A DNA stretch of 64,000 bases from Alphaproteobacteria bacterium (GTDB lineage: Bacteria > Pseudomonadota > Alphaproteobacteria > Micropepsales > Micropepsaceae). The stretch is taken from assembly GCA_013389115.1 (NCBI GenBank), contig JACADY010000011.1, positions 21,195 to 85,194 of the forward strand. Reading direction: 5' to 3'. The position numbers and the translations under genes are program-made. Shown here piece by piece: positions 60,331 to 64,000 of this stretch (positions are counted from its first letter, which is position 1; each line of letters begins with the position of its first letter). The notes under the pieces are model-generated. The model was not told where the DNA came from, did no database searches, and saw nothing but the letters and a program-made list of their open reading frames with translations.

Positions 60331-60438
60331 CCGGGCCATCCACATTGTTGTCATTCTCGGGCCCGCTCTTTGCGGGCGAAGAGAATCCAGGTCTTTTGCG
60401 CTGGATCCTTTTCGTGGCTCTCGCCACTCGAGGATGAC
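60331..60438. repeat. 108-bp dispersed repeat, copy 1
   Basis: It matches 63720-63827 over the same length, sharing GGGCCATCCACATTG, GCCCGCTCTTTGCGGGCGAA, GAGAATCC and GCGCTGGATCC. It contains short inverted pieces (GCCCGC/GCGGGC). No coding potential. It fills most of the rest of 60237-60490. Confidence 0.75.
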
Positions 60439-60490
60439 CGAAAAGGCGGATGGCCCGCGTTCGCGAGAACATGCCTTTTTGGAAAGAGCT

Positions 60491-60886
60491 CTAGCGGCCT
60501 AGAACGGTGTAGCCGCGCGCGGCAAGGCAGTTGGAGACAATCACCTCCTGCTCGCGGGTGCCCTTATAGCCCCCCGTGAGCGCACCACCGGCGCCACCCA
60601 CGGCCGCACCATAGCCGACGCCCTTGCCGAAATTGCCATCGAAGCTGCCGATGATGCCGCCGATCACCGCCCCGGCGACCGCGCCGGCGATGGCGTCTTC
60701 AGCGGCAGTCTGCGCGGGACTGCGCTGCAGCGCGATCTGCTGGCATTCCGCCAAGTCATTCTGATAGTTGGTGCCGTGATTGGGCGATGTACGGAAATCG
60801 ATCACGGGCGAATAGTTCCGCTGCTGCGCCGTACAGCCGGCCAGCGAAGCCGCCAGCGCCAGCGCAAGGATGATCTTGCCATTCAT
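60491..60886 (-). CDS. Glycine-zipper lipoprotein
   Basis: The 131-residue protein has a signal sequence and lipobox LAGC (Cys18), so it should be lipid-anchored in the cell envelope. After a polar region it has a Gly/Ala-rich two-helix zipper (about 65-110: IAGAVAGAVIGGIIGS and GKGVGYGAAVGGAGGALTGG), as in SlyB/RcnB-type envelope proteins. It probably spans or coats the membrane; no specific role is known. Confidence 0.85.
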   Translation of the reverse strand: MNGKIILALALAASLAGCTAQQRNYSPVIDFRTSPNHGTNYQNDLAECQQIALQRSPAQTAAEDAIAGAVAGAVIGGIIGSFDGNFGKGVGYGAAVGGAGGALTGGYKGTREQEVIVSNCLAARGYTVLGR

Positions 60887-60993
60887 GCTATGCTCCCTCT
60901 TTAAACCCGCGGGGGCGGACTTGCAGTCAATCTGTATGATGATCCCAGCTAATTATGGCAACGCTGCGACCGCTACAGATTTTCCAGAAAGTG

Positions 60994-61046
60994 GATTCAC
61001 AGGCCGTTCACGTTGTGATTCATTCTGCTGAACGCTGTTTGATTCA
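60994..61046. promoter_or_regulatory. Three spaced GATTCA motifs before the TetR gene
   Basis: GATTCA occurs at 60994-60999, 61017-61022 and 61041-61046, spaced 23 and 24 bp, about two helical turns apart. The outer two are parts of GTGGATTCAC and TTGATTCAC. This may be the binding region of the regulator itself. Confidence 0.35.
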
Positions 61047-61062
61047 CTGGACACGAGCCACC

Positions 61063-61680
61063 ATGAACGAGCCGGACGCCAAGGCGCAACGTATTGCCGC
61101 CAATCACGATTTCAAGCGCAAAGCCATCCTTGGCGCCGCGCGAACCATTGTGCAGCGCAGCGGACCTCAGGCCCTCACCATGCGCGCGGTCGCGGCTGAG
61201 GCGGGATATGCGCCCGGTGCCGTCTATTTCTACTATCAGGGGAAGGACGAGATTGCCGCCGCACTGGTCGCCGAGGAACTGGCAACGCTCGCGCGGCGCC
61301 TGAAGGACGCCGATGCCCCCCTCACGCACGCCAGCGCCGCGCATCGGATCGCTACGCTGGCCGAGGAGACGTTCAAGTCGATCACCGCGGAATCCCATCT
61401 CCTTGATCTTGCGGCCGAGATGTTCGATGGCGGACATGTTCCACCGGAGGCGGAACGTCTGCTCAACGGCAAACTGATCAGCGCGCTCACGGCCTTGGGC
61501 GCGCCGGCCAATGCGCTCACCGAGGCCGATGCGGATAGCCGGCGCCTCACGCTTTGCCTTGCCGCCATGGTGCTCGGCGCCGCGGTGCTGCAACGCTCCG
61601 GGCGGCTCGACATGCTTGGCGTCGATGCGCAAGACGTCCTGCGCTTCGGGGTCGACCGGCTAGCCGCCGACGCAGCCTGA
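61063..61680 (+). CDS. TetR-family transcriptional regulator
   Basis: The 205-residue protein starts at ATG 61063. The N-terminal HTH is typical: RKAILGAARTIVQRSG, ALTMRAVAAEAGYAPGAVYFYY, then GKDEIAAALVAEE. The C-terminal ligand domain is helical and variable. It lies 11 bp before the thioesterase gene on the same strand and probably controls it and perhaps nearby acyl-CoA genes, with an acyl-CoA or similar ligand. An upstream in-frame ATG would add 36 residues that overlap the GATTCA motifs, so I rejected it. Confidence 0.9.
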   Translation: MNEPDAKAQRIAANHDFKRKAILGAARTIVQRSGPQALTMRAVAAEAGYAPGAVYFYYQGKDEIAAALVAEELATLARRLKDADAPLTHASAAHRIATLAEETFKSITAESHLLDLAAEMFDGGHVPPEAERLLNGKLISALTALGAPANALTEADADSRRLTLCLAAMVLGAAVLQRSGRLDMLGVDAQDVLRFGVDRLAADAA

Positions 61681-61691
61681 ACCGCATCATC

Positions 61692-62600
61692 ATGCTGCCG
61701 CTTCTGGCTTATAGCGGATATGTGCGGCCATCCGAGTGCGACGAGATGGGGCACATGAACGTGCAGCACCATCTCGCGCGGTCATCCGATGCCTCCTTCA
61801 CGGTCAAGGCGGCGCTCGGCCTTGGCCAGGCACGGCGGCCCGAAACAACCTTTGTCGCGCTTGAGCATCACATCCGCTTTCATCGCGAGATGCGCGCCAG
61901 TGAGTTGATTCAGGTTCGCTGTGGCATTGCCGGCCACACCGAGAAGCGGCTTAGGCTCGTGCAGGAACTCCATGAAGCGCGCAGCGGTGACCTTGCGACC
62001 AGCTTCACGGCCGAGGTCGGGCACATGCATCTCAGGTCCAGGCGCCTCGTTCCCTGGACCGATGAAGCGCTTCACGCCATCGCCAAATTGCAATGCCCGG
62101 CGCCGGAGCCGTCAAAGCCAAGGGCGCTCACACCCGAGACCGTGCTGCGAAACCCTTCGCTTGCGGCGGCGGATGGACAAGGTCTCATCATGTCGGGACT
62201 TTCGGCCATCAATCCCTGGGATTGCGACAGCAATGGGCATCTCAACGCGCAATTCTACATGGCCGCTTTCTCGGACGCGCAAGGCCATTTCTGGTCGCAT
62301 ATCGGCATTCCCCGGCAGGAGCAATCGGCTCGCGGCCTTGGCACCGCGACAACCGAGTACCGGATCGCCTATCTCAGAGAGCTTCAGGCCGGGGAACTCA
62401 TGCTCGTCAGGACGGGCCTTGTCGGCTATCGCGAAAAGACGGTGCATTTCAGGCACTGGGTTTTCGAGGGCGAAACTGGCGCGCCTTGCGCCATCGCGGA
62501 GGGGATTGCGCTACTCTTCGACAAGGAAACACGGCGCGCCGTTCCCATACCTGCCGATGTAAGGACGGGGCTTCCGGCCAAGCTTGCCGCTACAATCTGA
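61692..62600 (+). CDS. Double-hotdog acyl-CoA thioesterase
   Basis: The 302-residue tandem of two 4HBT-type hotdog domains has the active motif in both: PSECDEMGHMNVQHH near residue 14 and PWDCDSNGHLNAQFY near 178. Both halves have the Asp/Asn pattern of the family, so both may be active. It should cleave acyl-CoA or betainyl-CoA-type thioesters. It follows the TetR gene closely, and its last 11 bp overlap the convergent hydrolase gene. Confidence 0.85.
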   Translation: MLPLLAYSGYVRPSECDEMGHMNVQHHLARSSDASFTVKAALGLGQARRPETTFVALEHHIRFHREMRASELIQVRCGIAGHTEKRLRLVQELHEARSGDLATSFTAEVGHMHLRSRRLVPWTDEALHAIAKLQCPAPEPSKPRALTPETVLRNPSLAAADGQGLIMSGLSAINPWDCDSNGHLNAQFYMAAFSDAQGHFWSHIGIPRQEQSARGLGTATTEYRIAYLRELQAGELMLVRTGLVGYREKTVHFRHWVFEGETGAPCAIAEGIALLFDKETRRAVPIPADVRTGLPAKLAATI

Positions 62601-63498
62601 CCTCGCGCAGAACGCGCAGGATTTCCTGGCGGACCGTATCCGGCACCTCCATGGGCAGGAAATGAGACGCCTGGGGAATGTGCACGAAGCGCGCGTGAGC
62701 GTTGAGACGACGCAATCGGGAGAGCGTTATCGGTCGCACGGTCGAGCCGTGCGATCCGTGCAGGACGACAAGGGGCCGGGAGAAGCCGCGCCATGCTTCC
62801 CAAATCGCCGGCGGGCCGATGCGGAAATTGGCGGCCTCCCATTCCGGCGCGCAGGCGAGTTCCATGCCGCCCGCCTCATCCGATCGGAGGCCACCTTCCA
62901 GATATCCCTTGAGCATCGCCTCGGGCCAGGTTCGAAAGGCGCCGCGTCCGCGATAGGCCGCGAGCGCGGTTTCCCTGTCTTCAAAGTGTCTGCGCCGACG
63001 GAGCGCCCCCGCTATGAGCGGCATCGCGCGGTCAAACAAACCGGCCGTCCGCAGCGCCGCGGAATGCCAGCGCACCACATCAGGCATGATGACCGGCTCT
63101 GCCATCGCCAATCCCGCGACAAGGTTGGGCCGGGCTTCGGCTGCGAGCAGGCTGACGATGGCGCCCATCGAGTGGCCCGCAAGAATGCGCGGGCGCGGCC
63201 CCAGGACCTCCAGCAGGCGAACGAGGTCCCTTGCATAGATACTCCACGATTTCATCCGGGAGGGATCAGCGGGGAGGATCGTTCGACCATGGCCGCGAAG
63301 ATCGCTGGCGATGACGCTGAGATGCGCGCTCAAGGGGTGAAGCAGTTCATGGTAGGTGAGCGCATTGAAGCCGTTGGCATGCGCGAAATGCAGCTCGGGT
63401 GCGCCTTTGGGACCTGGCCAACGATAGACTGCCACCATGCCATCACCAACGGGCAGCAATTCCGGTTCGGGGGCGTCCATCATACTCTCGTCTGTCAT
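62590..63498 (-). CDS. Alpha/beta-hydrolase family protein
   Basis: The 302-residue hydrolase (a start at 63483 is possible) has FAHANGFNALTYHELL near the oxyanion region, DLRGHGRT, nucleophile Ser in AGHSMGAIVSL, the acid in PLVVLHGSHG region and His in PQASHFLPME. The acid position is unclear because the usual Asp after 'HG' is not seen, so another residue must serve. Substrate unknown. Convergent with the thioesterase. Confidence 0.85.
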   Translation of the reverse strand: MTDESMMDAPEPELLPVGDGMVAVYRWPGPKGAPELHFAHANGFNALTYHELLHPLSAHLSVIASDLRGHGRTILPADPSRMKSWSIYARDLVRLLEVLGPRPRILAGHSMGAIVSLLAAEARPNLVAGLAMAEPVIMPDVVRWHSAALRTAGLFDRAMPLIAGALRRRRHFEDRETALAAYRGRGAFRTWPEAMLKGYLEGGLRSDEAGGMELACAPEWEAANFRIGPPAIWEAWRGFSRPLVVLHGSHGSTVRPITLSRLRRLNAHARFVHIPQASHFLPMEVPDTVRQEILRVLREVRL

Positions 63499-63613
63499 TG
63501 GCAAGCTAATTTCGGCAATGTGTATCCGGCAAGGGAGCGGGGCCATAGCGCCGTTTGTGCCCTCGCGCTTCCATCACCCTTCCCGCAATCAGTTTGAGCA
63601 AGGGGAATGGCGT

Positions 63614-63709
63614 TAGAGCGGCCTCGCCCTCGATCGGAATCGTCACGCCGCTCACTCTCTAGATATTGTCGCAACGTGTAGCGGAAAACCGGTTCTCGTC
63701 CCTGCCACG
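63614..63709. repeat. REP-like intergenic repeat, partial
   Basis: TAGAGCGG, a GAATCGTCACGC-like part, TTGTCGCAACG and GCGGAAAACCGGT match 34327-34426, then the sequence diverges. It lies in the 467-bp gene-free stretch 63499-63965. Confidence 0.65.
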
Positions 63710-63719
63710 AAAGTGAGGA

Positions 63720-63827
63720 CCGGGCCATCCACATTGCTGCCATTCCTTCGCCCGCTCTTTGCGGGCGAAGAGAATCCGGGCCTATTGCGCTGGATCCTCT
63801 TCGCGGCTCTCGCGCTTCTTGGATGAC
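63720..63827. repeat. 108-bp dispersed repeat, copy 2
   Basis: Second copy of the repeat at 60331-60438, same orientation and length, with scattered mismatches. It directly follows the REP-like repeat, so the two families are nested here. Confidence 0.75.
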
Positions 63828-63883
63828 GAGAGTTGGGCATCGCTCACCCACGCGGGGACGTGGTTTTCCGGACGTTGCTCTGA

Positions 63884-64000
63884 TGTGAGCTTTCAGTAGG
63901 TTGTCCATTCGGTCCCGACCGAGGAAGCTGAGGTTGCGAAGCTTCAGTGTCCAAGGGAGGACCGAATGGACATCCACAAGAATGCCCGCCTGACGCCGCA
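63884..64000 (+). mobile_element. IS481-family insertion sequence, left end (partial)
   Basis: The probable left end starts TGTGAGCTTTCAGTAGG and the transposase gene begins 82 bp inside. The element continues beyond the window. It has inserted next to, or into, REP-like repeat DNA (GGTTTTCCGGACGTTGCTC directly before it). The exact terminal base cannot be fixed without the right end. Confidence 0.65.
63966..64000 (+). CDS. IS481-family transposase, N-terminal fragment
   Basis: ATG 63966 with AAGGGAGGA upstream begins a frame MDIHKNARLTP, the standard N-terminus of IS481-family DDE transposases, before the window ends. Only 11 codons are visible. The full protein would be about 300-350 residues with an N-terminal HTH and a DDE integrase core. 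Confidence 0.8.
   Translation, partial: MDIHKNARLTP

Overview
The window comes from the chromosome of a GC-rich alphaproteobacterium. The minus-strand run murA, DUF2948, hisD, UPF0262, low-molecular-weight phosphatase at the left edge is an arrangement typical of Hyphomicrobiales and relatives. The dispersed 'CGGAAAACCGGT' intergenic palindromes point the same way. I cannot assign a genus from sequence alone.

Layout. 1-4012: cell-wall and histidine operon on the minus strand, preceded by a small conserved Arg-rich protein gene. 4213-6522: single-subunit nitric oxide reductase (NorB), followed by a second copy of the same small gene (6674-6835) and a membrane-anchored pentapeptide-repeat protein. 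8206-20708: a tRNA-Thr(GGT) gene split at its anticodon by a 12.4 kb integrated element. The element has a P4-type tyrosine integrase, an AlpA-like regulator, a primase/polymerase-helicase with an iteron-like region next to it, a serine recombinase, a terminase-small-subunit-like protein, several unknown small proteins, and a right-facing cassette: C5 methyltransferase, NaeI-family restriction enzyme and Vsr repair nuclease. It also carries its own complete tRNA-Thr(GGT). The gene order resembles phage satellites (PICI/P4-like) with a defence cargo.

20865-29743: housekeeping and stress genes. These are Fe superoxide dismutase, gabT, anaerobic hemN with an FNR-type box, gabD, a TerC-family protein with an ExoD-like protein, a TauE/SafE exporter behind a possible structured leader RNA, and leucine/phenylalanine dehydrogenase. 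29766-34329: a fused indolepyruvate ferredoxin oxidoreductase upstream of the dehydrogenase and divergent from phenylalanine hydroxylase, which suggests amino-acid catabolism. 34457-40895: an esterase, a ScsB/DsbD-type thiol transporter with a peroxiredoxin-like partner, an NADP-dependent oxidoreductase, a lipoprotein and an outer-membrane barrel.

41021-63498: mostly acyl-CoA and lipid metabolism. It holds a thiolase, haloalkane dehalogenase, hotdog thioesterases, cNMP-binding patatin phospholipase, enoyl-CoA hydratase, glutathione transferase, MaoC dehydratase, TPR-methyltransferase, a GlxA/DJ-1 pair, a biotin-dependent acyl-CoA carboxylase operon with acyl-CoA dehydrogenase, a cytochrome P450 divergent from another acyl-CoA dehydrogenase, a TetR regulator and a double-hotdog thioesterase. 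The organism probably degrades branched, terpenoid or steroid-like acyl substrates. The window ends in the left end of an IS481-family insertion sequence. Dispersed palindromic repeats of at least three families sit between genes.
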